DNA of 64,000 nucleotides from Tritrichomonas musculus (GCA_039105265.1 JAPFFF010000071.1:62001-126000), one strand, 5' to 3'. Numbered from the stretch's first letter, positions 50,294 to 63,232 are shown. Notes: generated by a model not told the origin, from the sequence alone. Made by a program: numbers and translations.

Positions 50294-52651
50294 TTACTCA
50301 TTATTCTCAATAAATGTTAATTCATCATCTCTTTTTTTCAAAATTGAAGGGTTGACATTATCAGCGAGCTCATATGAGTTTTCCCTCATTAATTTCAAAA
50401 TATCTTCAAAAGATGGTCTTTTTGAAGGTGAATTTTCAAGGCATTTTGAAATCAATTGGATACAAAAAGATGAAATAGATTTTGATGGAGAAGGAAGATT
50501 AATTGGATTTCCATTCACTTTATCCTTTATAGATTGTTTTGGCAATTTTCCTGTGAAAATGACGTGCAAAACGATTCCGAATGAATAAACATCTGTTTTA
50601 TTATCGTAATCTTCTTCGTTCATCATTTCAGGTGACATATAAGCAAATGTTCCAACTCCTTTTGTTATAGAATCCTCAACGTATGAGAAATCATCGAGAA
50701 CCAATTCAGTTATTTTAACTAGACCGAAGTCTACTATTTTTGTTTCAAAGAATTCATTGATCATAATGTTTTCTATTTTTAAGTCTCGATGCATCATTCC
50801 TTTCTTGTGTATGAAATTCATTGCATGAACAATGTCGAGGACAATTCTTGTTTTAAGAGTGTTGTTGATGTTGGAATTCAAGATTTCTTTCAATCCGTAT
50901 TCAATGTATTCGAGAAAGAGTGCAATTGTTGTTATATCTTCTTTTTCACCTTTTTTATTTATGATTTCTAATGGCTCACTGATATTGATGCCAATTGCTT
51001 TACAGATGCAAGGATGTGAAATACTATAAAGTGCATAAAACTCGTTCATTGCATGTTTTGCATCTTTGATTGTTGTTTGTCCTTCTCTGTATTTGAGAAC
51101 TTTCTTGCAAATTGGTTCTTTTGTTCGTTTGTCAATGATTTTATAAGTAACAGAAGTTCCTCCTTCACCTATTTTGCCTGATAAAATGTGGAATTCTTTC
51201 TCTTCTTCTTCATCAATAAAGTAGTTTTGGTCCTTAATAGGCTCTTTTTGTGAATTCTTTGTATCTTCTTTACTACTTTGTTGTTCGATGATAAAAATCG
51301 GTTTATTTTTATCAGGAATTGGATCAATCAATAAAATTTCAGTTGGAGATTTCTTTACGTACATGTATTCATGCGTTTTACCTTTGACAACGACGCATTT
51401 TGTTGTTGAATTTATCATGCTTTGCTCAACGAGCATAGGTGAAGTAAAATCTTTATTCATTTCTTCAATGAAATCAAAACTTAAGCTATATAAATCCAAA
51501 AAAGGATATCGGTCACCGAAATCAGCTCCCCAACAATAAAAATCGCAATCTATATTTAATTTAGATTCTTCTGAAATTTTTTGTTCAAATATTTTTGTCA
51601 AGATTGGCAATGGCATATCTTTACTAGTGCAAACATTAATCATATCATTTAAGTAGACATATGTGTATTCAAATACATATTTATCTGCAACTTTATCATT
51701 GGGAATAAAATCTCTAAAGTATGTGAAAAGAGTGGAGCAAATTGTGGCAATATTGAGACCTGTTAATTTGTCATGTTTATAAATTTTGTACAATGAAGTA
51801 ATGAATGGTGCAAATTTGATTCTACTAGCAAGTGATTTAATCAAATGATCTATTTCTTCACCTTCTTGACTCAAATAACCAAGTAAGCAAGCAACATCTG
51901 AGATTCCTCTATCAGTTGAATCACAAAGTGGCGAAATTAATGACTTGCGAACCGAATTACTTGCATCAAAAACATTGTCGTAATATTGGCCAAGAACATC
52001 TTCAGAAATATTTCGAATTAAAACACCATAAATGATACGTTTGGCATTTTTGTTCTTTGAATAAAAGTCATTTATATTTCCAGAAATAAATGGAATTCCA
52101 CCTGGAAAATAAAGAATTAGCCGTTTATCTTTGATATTGACTTTGTTTTGTTGAAGTAATTCGATGACTGCATTGTGACATTCTTCAAAATTCATAAAAT
52201 ATTTTAGCCTAGCTTTTATTCCTTTTAAAAGATGGTCTTTAGTATTTCCTGTAAAATAAAAAGTATAATCTATAAAAGAGTTTGGTTTTGCTATGTTAAG
52301 TTTTGGTGGTGCAATAGGTTTTGGTGGTGCAATAGGTTTTGGTGGTGCAATAGGTTTTGGTGGTGCAATAGGTTTTGGTGGTGCAATAGGTTTTGGTGGT
52401 GTCATAGGAACTGGTGGTTCATCAGTTACAGATGCATAAAAAATATAATCTGGATCAATTTCCCAGTAATCAATTATATCTTCTTCGCCTTCAAATTGAG
52501 AACCTTCATAAAATAAAAAATTATAAGTGACTTTTTGTTTTTGGCTAATTATTTTTAGAACCCCACTAACTTTTTCATCTTTGTTAATCATAAGAGCAAA
52601 TTCTAGTCTAGGATTTTCACTACAAGAATAAAGAAATTTAATTTTTCTCAT
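50294..52651 (-). CDS. Protein kinase with proline repeat and novel N-terminal region
   Basis: The product is 785 residues. Residues 1-80 are beta-rich and unassigned (FLYSCSENPRLEFALMINKD). Residues about 80-115 contain six near-identical APPKPI repeats from an 18-base DNA repeat, a likely SH3-type or profilin-like ligand. Residues about 130-440 are a helical unassigned region with YGVLIRNISEDVLGQYYDNV and a long helical stretch. Residues about 490-765 are a complete kinase: GKIGEGGTSVTYK, CKKVLKY (lysine), MMHRDLKIENIM, DFGLVK, GTFAYMSPEM, KCLENSPSKRPSF. It is probably active. RNISEDV/VFDASNS near 215-235 loosely resembles the region around the first vWA domain of the neighbouring kinase (LVRNVADYLNGDN), suggesting a shared regulatory module. 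The start at 52651 is the first Met after an AT-rich leader. Confidence 0.85.
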   Translation of the reverse strand: MRKIKFLYSCSENPRLEFALMINKDEKVSGVLKIISQKQKVTYNFLFYEGSQFEGEEDIIDYWEIDPDYIFYASVTDEPPVPMTPPKPIAPPKPIAPPKPIAPPKPIAPPKPIAPPKLNIAKPNSFIDYTFYFTGNTKDHLLKGIKARLKYFMNFEECHNAVIELLQQNKVNIKDKRLILYFPGGIPFISGNINDFYSKNKNAKRIIYGVLIRNISEDVLGQYYDNVFDASNSVRKSLISPLCDSTDRGISDVACLLGYLSQEGEEIDHLIKSLASRIKFAPFITSLYKIYKHDKLTGLNIATICSTLFTYFRDFIPNDKVADKYVFEYTYVYLNDMINVCTSKDMPLPILTKIFEQKISEESKLNIDCDFYCWGADFGDRYPFLDLYSLSFDFIEEMNKDFTSPMLVEQSMINSTTKCVVVKGKTHEYMYVKKSPTEILLIDPIPDKNKPIFIIEQQSSKEDTKNSQKEPIKDQNYFIDEEEEKEFHILSGKIGEGGTSVTYKIIDKRTKEPICKKVLKYREGQTTIKDAKHAMNEFYALYSISHPCICKAIGINISEPLEIINKKGEKEDITTIALFLEYIEYGLKEILNSNINNTLKTRIVLDIVHAMNFIHKKGMMHRDLKIENIMINEFFETKIVDFGLVKITELVLDDFSYVEDSITKGVGTFAYMSPEMMNEEDYDNKTDVYSFGIVLHVIFTGKLPKQSIKDKVNGNPINLPSPSKSISSFCIQLISKCLENSPSKRPSFEDILKLMRENSYELADNVNPSILKKRDDELTFIENNE
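52305..52405 (-). repeat. 18-bp tandem repeat encoding APPKPI
   Basis: About six copies of ggttttggtggtgcaata (plus strand) are almost identical, so the array is recent or homogenised. Confidence 0.9.
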
Positions 52652-53911
52652 TGTTAAAAAAAAATTTGGCCTCCTTTCAAATCATTTGATATTACTTATA
52701 TAAAATTTTGTTAGCATTTTTTTTAGCTCAATGATAAAAAAAATTCAAAGATTGTAAAATTAAATAAATTTATATTTATCTTAATAAATAATTTATACAT
52801 TAATTATAATATATAATTTATATATTTTATAACTAATATTATTAAATGAAATTGATAAAGCAAAGACATTAGAGTCCCGTATAGAAGTCTGAGAGGTATT
52901 CATGTAGAGAATTTGACGAAATATTGTAATTTTGATCATTATTTCTTTATTTTTATTTTAAAACTAAGATTGTACTTTAATGAATAAGAATTTTATACTC
53001 CTATTTTTGAGATATTTCTTTTTTTATTTTTCTGAATAAAAATTGTTTTATAATTGAGAGGCAGTATAATTTTTTTATATAAAAATTGATGTAATATAGA
53101 TATATATTTATATTTGTTTTATTTTTAATTATTGTATATATATTTAAATAATATATTAATATTTATATGTTTATAATATATTTTATTTCTAAAGATATAC
53201 ATGTTTATATTTCACTTTATTTTTAAAAAATTTTTAACTTTTTCACTTTTTGATGAAATCCTTCAATTCAAAATATATTATTCTTTTATATGAATGAAAA
53301 AACAGGATGCACATCCTAATGATCAGAAATTATTTGCCCTGTCCATTAGATCACGAAGCTTTTTTATATTTTATGTAAGAATTAAGCAAATAAACAAACA
53401 AAAACATTGTGAAATTTCTATCGTTGATGATCATCATGTCTCTCATTCGACAAAATTTTGGGAAAATTTAAAGATCAAATATAAATGATTAATAAATAAT
53501 TTATGATTTAAAATCTGATGGGTACTAGATAGGTAAAGCCGACTTTTTGAATGGACTTATCGATAATTATAATCATGAAAAATTTTGAGTTAATCTTTCA
53601 TCATTATTGTTTGATATGATTAATCCTTTATTTTTCAAGATTCTAATAAAGGATTCATGATTAAATAAAGGATTAATCATGAATGATTAAATTCATTTTT
53701 TAATACTATTTAAATAACAAAAGCGCCACTTTTTGAGCTCCGCTCAAGTCTATGCCAAATTCCTCAGCCTTTAATTATTTTAGCAAATAATTTGGTTGAC
53801 TGATGATGGAGGTTCACTTGAATTTGGTTGAAGATTCATTATTAGCATTTAGAATTATCAATTATACAATATAAAAAATAATAAATTAAAAATTAAAAAT
53901 TAAAAATTATT
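52652..53911. other. AT-rich intergenic DNA
   Basis: No supported gene. Short frames near 53294-53488 have no features. A GC-neutral patch at 53710-53800 could be a relic. Confidence 0.45.
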
Positions 53912-56900
53912 TTACTCTTCCATATGTTCTTTGAGTAAATTTTGAATTTCTTCATTCCTGGTCATTTCAATGGCTGTTTTTCATAAATTATAAAGAAAAA
54001 TCATTCAATTATTATTATGAATTTGATTAATTGATGATATTATGAATTAGATTTGTTTCATAAACGTCAACTTCTTTTCGTTCTAATAAAACTTTGATTA
54101 TTTCAATGTTTCCTTTCAATACTGATAACGTTAATGTTGTTTCATAAAAATAAATAAATAAATTTCATGAAAATAAAAATGAAATCATATTTCAATATTT
54201 GATTTGAAATTATATAAAAACTGAAAAATAAAATTTTTTTATGAAAATATTCTTTTAAAAATTCCATTGAATGATTGTCGTAAAATTTCATTCAAATATT
54301 TAAGAAGTGTAATATTCGAATATTAAAAAATGAAACTCCATTAAATATGTTCATGATAAAATATTATAATATTTTTTAAAATAAAATTTCATTGAAATAT
54401 AATATTTTTAATTTTATTAAAATGATTACAATCGAAATGACATAAAATAGAATAATTTTAAATGTATGTTAAAGTTAAATCAATGTTCGAATTTGTGATT
54501 AAAAGTTTAACAATATCAATGTTATTGTTACAAATTGCAAAATGTATTGCTGTTCCATTAATAGAAAAAAGTTGAATTGTATAAAAAAATATTTATTTCA
54601 AATGCAATTAAAATTTTAAGATTTAAAATTACATAAATAATTTGAATTGGAAATTTCTCCTAGATTAAATATAAAAATTGAATTGTATTAAAAAATAAAA
54701 AATAATATGAATTATTTTAATTGTTAATTTCTTCACCATAAAAAATAAAATTATGAATTTCATAAAAATGCATTATTATGAAATACCAAAAAAATTATTA
54801 ATTATTAAATTTCATTCGAAATAAAAAAATTTAAATCACATTAAATTATTGAATTGATATTTCGATTTGATTAACATCAATACTTGGATGGTTTAATAAT
54901 AGCTGGACCAAATTGATATCTCCTTTTTCAATGGCTTTATGTAACGCTGTTTGATAAATTGAAAAAAATAAATTTCATTCAAATATTAAATTATTAATTT
55001 TATTGAAATATTTGTTTTAGAATGACATAAAAAAATAATAAATAAAAATTTTATAAATAATTGATTTAAAATCACATAAAAATATTTGATTATAATTAAA
55101 TGAAAAAGACTGAATATTAATTTCATTATATTTATGAAATTATTTAAATGAAACCCAATAAAAAATATGTTTGAAATTCGATAAAAAGACCAAAAAAAAA
55201 TTTTATAGAAATATTTAAAGGAAGAATCCAATAAAATCAAGAAATTGGAATAAAATAAAATAATTTTGTTAAAAAAAAACATGTTTAAGATTAATATCAA
55301 CTTTAGGATGAGAAGAAATGAGTTTTATAATTTCAATGTTATTCATCTCAAATGCAAGAAGCAAGGCTGTCATATAAATACAATTATTGGTTAATTTCAT
55401 TAAATGTTTTGTTTGTAATTTCGTAAAAAATAAATTTTAGAATCCAATGAAAATTGTTTTCTAATGTCATTAAAATATTGAATTATTGAATTCGATCAAA
55501 TATTGTTTTTAAAAATATAATAAAAAATATCTATTATAAAATTGTATTAATAATATTAATCTTTGAATTCCATAAAATTAATTATTTTACAATTATATTA
55601 AAGTGTAAGAAGAAATATCATTATATTTTTAATTAAACTGGGTTAAAAAGTTAAAATTTTGAATATAATTAGAAAAATAAATTAAGAAATTCTTTCATAA
55701 AAAAATGTATAGAATGTAGAGTATATTTACATCAATATTAGGATGTGATAATAATAATTTAACCATCTCAATATTCTGATTTAGAATAGCTCCCATTAAA
55801 GGTGTTACATAAAATGAATATTAAAATTTTATTCAAATGATAAAATATAAATTGAATTCAAATATTTATTATAAATTGAATTAAAAAAATATTTTTTTTA
55901 ATTGAATTAAAATAGTTGATTTAAAAACTATATTTAAATATGTTTCATAAACTAGGTTAAAAAAAACTTTTTTTCAATTTCATTAAATTGTATGATCATA
56001 AATTGGACTCAAAAAGTTATAAGTTAATTTGATAAATGAAATATTTGTCAAAATGTCATTGATATAATATAAATTAAAATGAAATAAAAATAACTAAAAT
56101 ATAATTACATTTAAATATTTATATTAAAATGTCATTAAAATAAAATAATATGAAATAGTATGAAAACATTTTAGATCAAAATTTGATGAGAATAATATAA
56201 AGTCGAATTTTATTAAAAAATAAATTATGTTAAATAGCATGAACAAAATTAAATAGGAAATGTAATTAAAAAATAAAAATATAATTTTCTCATTAAAATG
56301 TAAATATTGAAATTAAATTTAATTAAGAAAAAAAATAGTATCAAAATAATGTTTGGAAATACGTATTTGATTAACATCAATATTTGGATATGTCAATAAA
56401 AGTTTGACAATTTCAATATCATTGTTTTGAACAGCTAAATGTAATGGAGATTTCCCTTTTTGAAATGGTGCATTTATGTCTATATCTTTATGAGAGAGCA
56501 AAAGTTTGATAATATCCATATTTCTAGTTTCTATTGCAAAATACAAAGCTGGTTTATAAATTTTAGTCTATAATTCCATTTACAAAATTTTTTATGAAAA
56601 CAAGGTCATATATTTTTTTATTCACATCAATTTTAGAGTGTGATAATAAAAGTCGAACAATTTCAGTATTTCCATGTTTTATTGCAGTATATAATGCAAT
56701 GAAATAAAATATGATTGTCAAATTCTATTTTATTTTATAAAAAGAAATTTCATTAAAAATAGAAAGAAATATCTCTATTAATTAAATATTCCTTCAAAAT
56801 ATGATTCAATTAATTTGTTTTAATTTCATTCAAATTTAATATTGCAATACCATGAAAAGCGTATTGAAAATGTCATTCAAATATTTGTTTTAAATGTCAT

Positions 56901-59900
56901 TTAATTATTCAAATTAAAATTCTATTAATACTTGATATTTAAAATTATATTATGATTTTAATTTAAAATGTGATTTAAAAAAGAAAATGATTAATGTTTA
57001 TTCCATTAATGTCAATGTCACTTTTCTGTAATAAAAGTTCCACAATTTCGTTTTGATTTTGTTCAACTGCTAAATATAATGGCGAAATATTCGAAATGAG
57101 TTAATAAATATTATACAAATAATGAATTTGTTAATGATATATAAATCAGTGTGGAAAATGTCATAAAAACAAAGAGATAAAAATTACATTAAAATATTTT
57201 CTTGAAATATAATAAAAAATTGTTGTTTGTAATTTCATTTAAACAAAATATATAAAACATCATTAAAACATTTGATTTGTATAAAATTTCATTAAAAGTC
57301 AAAATAAAAATATAATTAAATTAGAAAATTAAAATTGTATTAATAAAAAAGTTGTGAAATTTGATTAATGATTATATTATAAATAGCATAATAATTATTG
57401 ATATAAAATCTTATTCAAGTTTTATAATGAATGTAATTAAAATATATTATATCAAATTGTATAAATGATGCTAATTGAAAACATAAGGTATATTGACATC
57501 TATCTTTGGATTCTCTAATAAAAGTCGAATGATTTCAATATATCCATCTTCAATTGCTGCATATATTGGAGTTTGATGAAGTATTATATGATAACATAAT
57601 CAAAAAAATTATTTCATAATTTCATTGAAAACAATTATTGCTAATTTGTTTTTCGACTCCATTAAATATATTATTTTAAAATATGGCCTTTATTTACATC
57701 GATATTCTCATTCGACAACAATAATTTTACAATATCTGTATTTTTTTGTTTAACAGCATCATATAATATAGTAGATCCATTATAATACAAATTAGGATTC
57801 GTATTTTTGTTATTTAATAAACATGTGAAAATTTCTATATTTTTGTTTTCAAATGCTATTTTCAATGCGGTTCTATTAAATATATGTTTTATATGCCATT
57901 TAAAGTTGAATAAATAAATATCATTTATTTTTTCAATGAAACTGAATCAAATAAATTAACATCAATATTATACACATTTAATAAACGATCAACAATTTCC
58001 TTATTATTTTGTTCAACTGCAAAATTCAATGCTGGTCTAAATATATTATTTAAAAAATTAATTTGGAATGATTTTTTGTGAAGGTGCATTTCTACCAAAA
58101 CAAAATTTGGGTTCGTCTTTATAAATAAAATATTTAAAAATATTATTAAAATTTAAAAAATTATAACAATCCATTCAATATAATTAAATATTTAAATTGG
58201 AATTAATCCATCGTTAATCTTGGTTCTTTTATTTGTTAATAAAAGATGACATATTTTATTATATCCTTTTTCTAATGCAAAATATAAGGGGCTTCTCTCA
58301 AATCAAATTATTAAAATTATATTAAATATGTTAATTTTCGAAATTGTATTAATTTTTTGATTTTTAAAACGTTATTAATTGATTTTTTTAAATGAAACTT
58401 TATAAAATTTAGTTTTTTGAAATGTTATTTAAAAATTAAATAGAAATGATATTAAACAATAAATAATAAATTATATTAAAAAAAAAAAATTAAATTATAT
58501 TTAAAAAAAGAATGATTAATTTGATTTAAATTTATAATAATAAATATTATAAGTAAGATTGAATAAAATTTCATTTTTAATAAATTTGATAATTTTATAA
58601 AATATAAAATAAAAAACTTCATTAAATATAATTTATATTTGGAACATTGTTAATATAATATTGAAAATTTCATTTATAAAAATATATTTGAATTCGATAA
58701 AATATTAATTTAAACATGATTAAAATTGAAAAATGAAATTTCATAAATTAAAAAAGTTAAATATATCCAATTTTAGGATTAATCTTTCGAGATGATAATA
58801 AAAGTTCTACAATTTTTTCATTTCCATTTCCAACAGCCATATATAATGGAGTTGTATGAAAAATAATTTTAATAAAACATAATTAATATTAAAATTCAAA
58901 ATATTATTAAAAAAATTATTTTTTGAATATCATTTAAAAAAATAATGAAATTTCATTAAAAAGATTTATGTAAAATTGTATTTTAAAAAAAAATAATTTT
59001 GAATGTAATTAAAATATAGGATTTCAATGTCATTTTGCAATTTATAAATAATTTTGATAGAAACTATAGAAATTTAATAAATGATTAACGTTATTATAAA
59101 ATTGGTGTGAAATGCAATTAATAAATTCATGTTAAAATGTGATAAGAAAAAAAAAATAAATTGATCCTAAATTGATATCAATTTTCTTATTTTTCATTAA
59201 AAGTTGAATGATTTCTGAATTATTTCGTTCAGTTGCAGTATATAAAATTGTTTTATGAATATAAATTATAAATTTTATTTTGAAAAATATTTGTCAAATT
59301 ATATTAAAAACAAATGATTTATAAATGCAATTAAATATTTATTTCAAAATTTCATAAATTTTGATTGATTTCAAATTGTATAAATAAATATTTGTTTAAA
59401 AATTTTATAAAATATAAAAAAATAAATATAATTAACAAAAAAATTTAAAATGTAATTAAAAAATTGTGTGTTGAATGTAATGAATAGATTTATAATAAAT
59501 TTCATTGAATAATATAATTGAAATTGTATTGAAATAAAATATATTAATCGTATTAATACTTTCATGTATTAAATTTTATTTGGAGAAAAGATTTGGAAAT
59601 TTCATTCAAAAAAAGGAAAATTAAAATTGATTGAATGTTAATATCAATATTATTATTTTCTAAGAAAAGGCGAATAAGTTCAATTTCATTATTTTCAACT
59701 GCAATATAAAATGCTGTTTTATGAAGGAATGATTAAGAATTTTAAAAAATAATTGTATTTTGGAATATAATTAAAAATAAAAATAGTTTTAAAATTGTAT
59801 ATAATTATTTAATGATTAATTTCATTAAAATCATTATTTCAAATGTTATTAGATTGTAAAAAATGAAATGTGATAAATAAATAAAATTTTAATTTTATTA

Positions 59901-61487
59901 AAATATTGATTTGAAATGTCATTCAAAAAAGTTTCTTTAAAATTGAATGAATTATATATAAATCAAAAACATAATAAAAATTAAAAATTTAAAATGTTAT
60001 TTATATATATTGATTTTGAAATGTAATTAAATAATTAAAAATGAAATTTTATAATTTATTAATGTTAAAACTGAATAAAAAACTGATTATGAATTATATA
60101 AATATAAAAGTCAAAAAAACTGAAAATGAATTAACTTGAATATCTTCCAATGTTAATAAATATTTAACAATCTTTTTATTCCCTTTTAAACATGCAATAT
60201 ACAATGGAGTATATTCATTAAAAAAATATATTATAAATGTAATTAATTCTTAAAATGAAATTGTATTTAAAAGTATTATACGAAAATGACATAAAATGCA
60301 TCAATTAAAAGAATTTTATAAAATATTTTAATGTCTTGAATTCCATTAGTAAATACGATTTAAAACATCATGCAAAATATTTTTGATATGAAACTGTCTC
60401 AAAAAAATTATTTTTGAATTATATAAATCATAGAAAATTTGAAAACAGTATTCAAAAAATAAAAAATTGAAATTGTTGCTGCATTGATGTAAATATAATC
60501 ATCTTTTTTTATATCATAATTTTCAACAAGTAAACTATAATTATACTTGCATAAGTAATAAATACTTTCTATTTTTGTTATGATTTGTTTTCCACAAAAA
60601 CAATAATTACGACTTTTCAATGAAACCGAAATTAAATCCATTTTATTGAAATCCTCTTCTTCATCATCATAATCATCATAATCATCTATATTTTCATTTT
60701 CTGATTGTTTACAATTATATTTTTTATGTAAATAATAGCTCATTTCAATATGATGACATTTTATTGATTCAATTAGACAGTTTCGGTAGTTGTCCTTTTT
60801 TGGTTTGATGTTATTTGCTTCAAGAAGTTTGATAATTTCAAAATTATGACCATGAATAGCATAAATCCAAATGGATCCACTGATTTCTTTTTCCTTCCCG
60901 ATTAAATATTTGAAAATATTGATTGAACCAAAAAAAGCTGAATATTCAATCAGGCTTGGCTTGTTTTTAATTAAAAATTGATTCGTTTCAAATTCTGATG
61001 TCTCAATCTTTGATGATAAATCAATATTTTCTTGCTCAATATATGATATAAATTCATTAATCGAATCTTTCCTGATGATTTCGCAAATTGGTCCCTCATT
61101 CTCATTAAAATTTGAATATTTTTCGATGTTTTCAATGAAAATTTTATCATCAACATTTTCTTTTGTTAGGATTCCTTCTTTCAAGAGAAATAGAAGAATA
61201 TTTTTATCTTTAAAAATTTTCAAAATATCTCGTGTTGAATAATTATTTTTTATCTGATCTTTAAATTGTATCAAAATTTTGAAAATCTTTGGATAAAAAG
61301 TTGGGGTTCGATGATGGTTTACGGATATCCCATTAATTAAATATAATATTTCTTCTGTATATTGATCTTTATTTGGAAGATCTAGATCATTGAATTCTTG
61401 AAAATCATCATCCGAACTTGTTTCTTTTTCGATGAAAGAAAGAATATTTAATTGTATCTTTTCTAAATTTTTCAATATTTCATCCAT
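53912..61487 (-). CDS. Split ankyrin-repeat protein (array C), the longest
   Basis: The first block (61487 to about 60440) encodes the family helical domain (MDEILKNLEKIQLNILSFIE; SLIEYSAFFGSINIFKYLIG; IHGHNFEIIKLLEANNIKP; CHHIEMSYYLHKKYN). About 17 separate blocks follow, near 60135, 59645, 59170, 58770, 58210, 57950, 57690-57885 (two units), 57495, 57010, 56625, 56360-56555 (two units), 55730, 55285, 54870, 54480, 54060 and the last at 53912-53985. Examples are QTALHKAIEKGDINLVQLLL and KTAFYIAVENNEIELIRLFL. The final block ends KTAIEMTRNEEIQNLLKEHM, EE, then TAA 53914-53912. About 19 ankyrin units are stop-free. Spacers of about 70-500 bases carry many stops. Two blocks with directly joined units show that the spacer is not obligatory. 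Coordinates cover the whole split gene; exact edges are not resolved. Confidence 0.6.
53986..60440. repeat. Degenerate AT repeats filling the array C spacers
   Basis: The spacers share with array B the loose unit aatttcattaaaatatttga (plus strand). Similar text is not seen in ordinary intergenic DNA of the window, for example 22.7-25.7 kb. Confidence 0.5.
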
Positions 61488-61504
61488 TTTTTAGCAATAA
61501 TTTG

Positions 61505-61524
61505 AAAAAAAAAAAAAAAAAAAA
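61505..61524. repeat. Poly-A run (20 bases) upstream of the array C gene
   Basis: A homopolymer just before the split ankyrin gene's ATG on the minus strand (T-run in the leader). Confidence 0.7.
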
Positions 61525-62288
61525 ACAATAACTTAAGACCATTTATTCATTGAAATATCTATTGTCTTTTTCTTTCAATTGTTTAAAATTATTATTTGGA
61601 ATTATTTTTGATATTAATTTCCTATTTTTTACTAATAAAGAATATAGATATCAGCGTTGTTTTTCGATACAACTAAATACCTGTTACCGGAAAAGAATCG
61701 GTATTCGGTAAATATCGATACTTTTTTGCTCGGTATTTTTTGAAAAATTAAAAAAACCTAGGGTTTAATGATATCCTGGTATTTTTTAAAAAAAAAGTAT
61801 TAGCAGGATATCATTAAACAATAATATGTTTTAATGAAATGAAAATGCGTTTTTAAAAAGCCATTTTCCTATATAAAAACTGAAATGTGATATAAAAAGA
61901 AATATGGAGGTGAAGTGAATATTAAAAAATCTTTAAAAAATCGATTTTTTTTCCTTACTGAACAACATTTGTTAAAAAATATTTTATCCATTTTATAGTA
62001 TATCCAAGCGATAATTTAAAAATTAGGAAATATTAATAAAATGTTGATGTTATAAAATAATTTTTATTATAATATTATCAAAGCTTAAGTTCAATAAAAT
62101 TGATAAAAACCTGTATATAGATTTGTATTAATATGAAATGTAATTATATATAACTTTTATTAAAAAATATTGAATATTCATCGAGAAAACATAGTTTTGT
62201 CCTCAAAACGCAGTTTTTTCCACCAACTATATATATTATGAAATAAATATTTTTTATTTTAAATTAGTAAATTACCTAAAAAATATTA
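61525..62288. other. Hairpin-rich intergenic DNA
   Basis: A perfect inverted repeat (gtttaatgatatcctg, 61763-61778 and 61804-61819) folds around an A/T core. Sequences of the type ggtatttttt...aaaaaatacc recur. No gene seen. Confidence 0.45.
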
Positions 62289-62372
62289 TTTATTGTTCTT
62301 CTTCTTCAGAATTCTCCTCATAATCACCTTCAATGAAACATTCCAATTTTTCGATATCAGATATATCATTTT
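62289..62372 (-). pseudogene. Possible acidic C-terminal tail relic
   Basis: The minus strand reads NDISDIEKLECFIEGDYEEN, then SEEEEQ and TAA. This is an acidic end of the kind seen on trichomonad proteins, but stops lie directly upstream and no body remains. Confidence 0.3.
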
Positions 62373-63232
62373 ATCCAATAATTTCTTTTTGTTTCTATTG
62401 CATATCAGAATTTATAGGGTTTTCCAAAAGAAACGAAAATAAATACCCTTTGAAAAATGAAATTCAAAAATGAGCACCAACTAGCTCAATAATTATCATC
62501 ATATCATTAATATGCATCAATTTTCACATAAGTAAACTAATTTAATGTTTTCTTTTTGTTTTTTCATAAAAAAAATTGGAATTTTTGAGCCGATAATATT
62601 TTTTTTTAAAAAAAAATACCAGCTAAAAACCTGACGTTCGATACAAATTTAAGTGAATCAGATACAATTTTTTTAAAAAAAATACCGGCAAAAAACCTAA
62701 CGTTTTTTATCGATAAATACCATTGCCAGCGGTTAGAGCCGGTAATATCGATATTTTATCGGGAAAATAACCGTTACCGGAGAGGATCGATACACAATCC
62801 TGATAGATACTAGTTTAATTAAAAAGGAAATTATTTAGAAAAATAAAAATTCAATTATAGGATATTATATTTATATTATCGTGCTCACAATTTAAATAAA
62901 CTCAATTCTACAAACACGTTATCCAATAACAAATAGTAATTATTTGAAATTGATGAATTTTCCAAAAAAAAGAAAATTTGAATACTTTCGAAATTTTTTT
63001 TTCTTGATATCAAAATTTTTCTCGATATTTGATATCGATATCGATTATCAAATTAATGACTTTGTTATCAATATCAAAAAACGTACTGATAATTGATATC
63101 GATTATCGAGATATAACAAGCCTATTTGTGATCGATCAGACCTTTTTAACATATACCATCACAATTTGTAGACTTTTTAAGAGAAATTGTAAATGTTCCT
63201 ACTTTAACTACGATTAAATTTAATGAAAGTTT

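Noticed and set aside
52232-52516. Plus-strand frame with repeated WWCNRF
   Set aside because: Antisense of the 18-bp repeat encoding APPKPI in the kinase.
34165-61487. CRISPR-like or satellite array in the ankyrin regions
   Set aside because: The regularly spaced similar blocks are coding ankyrin units with variable sequence, and the spacers are not of fixed size.
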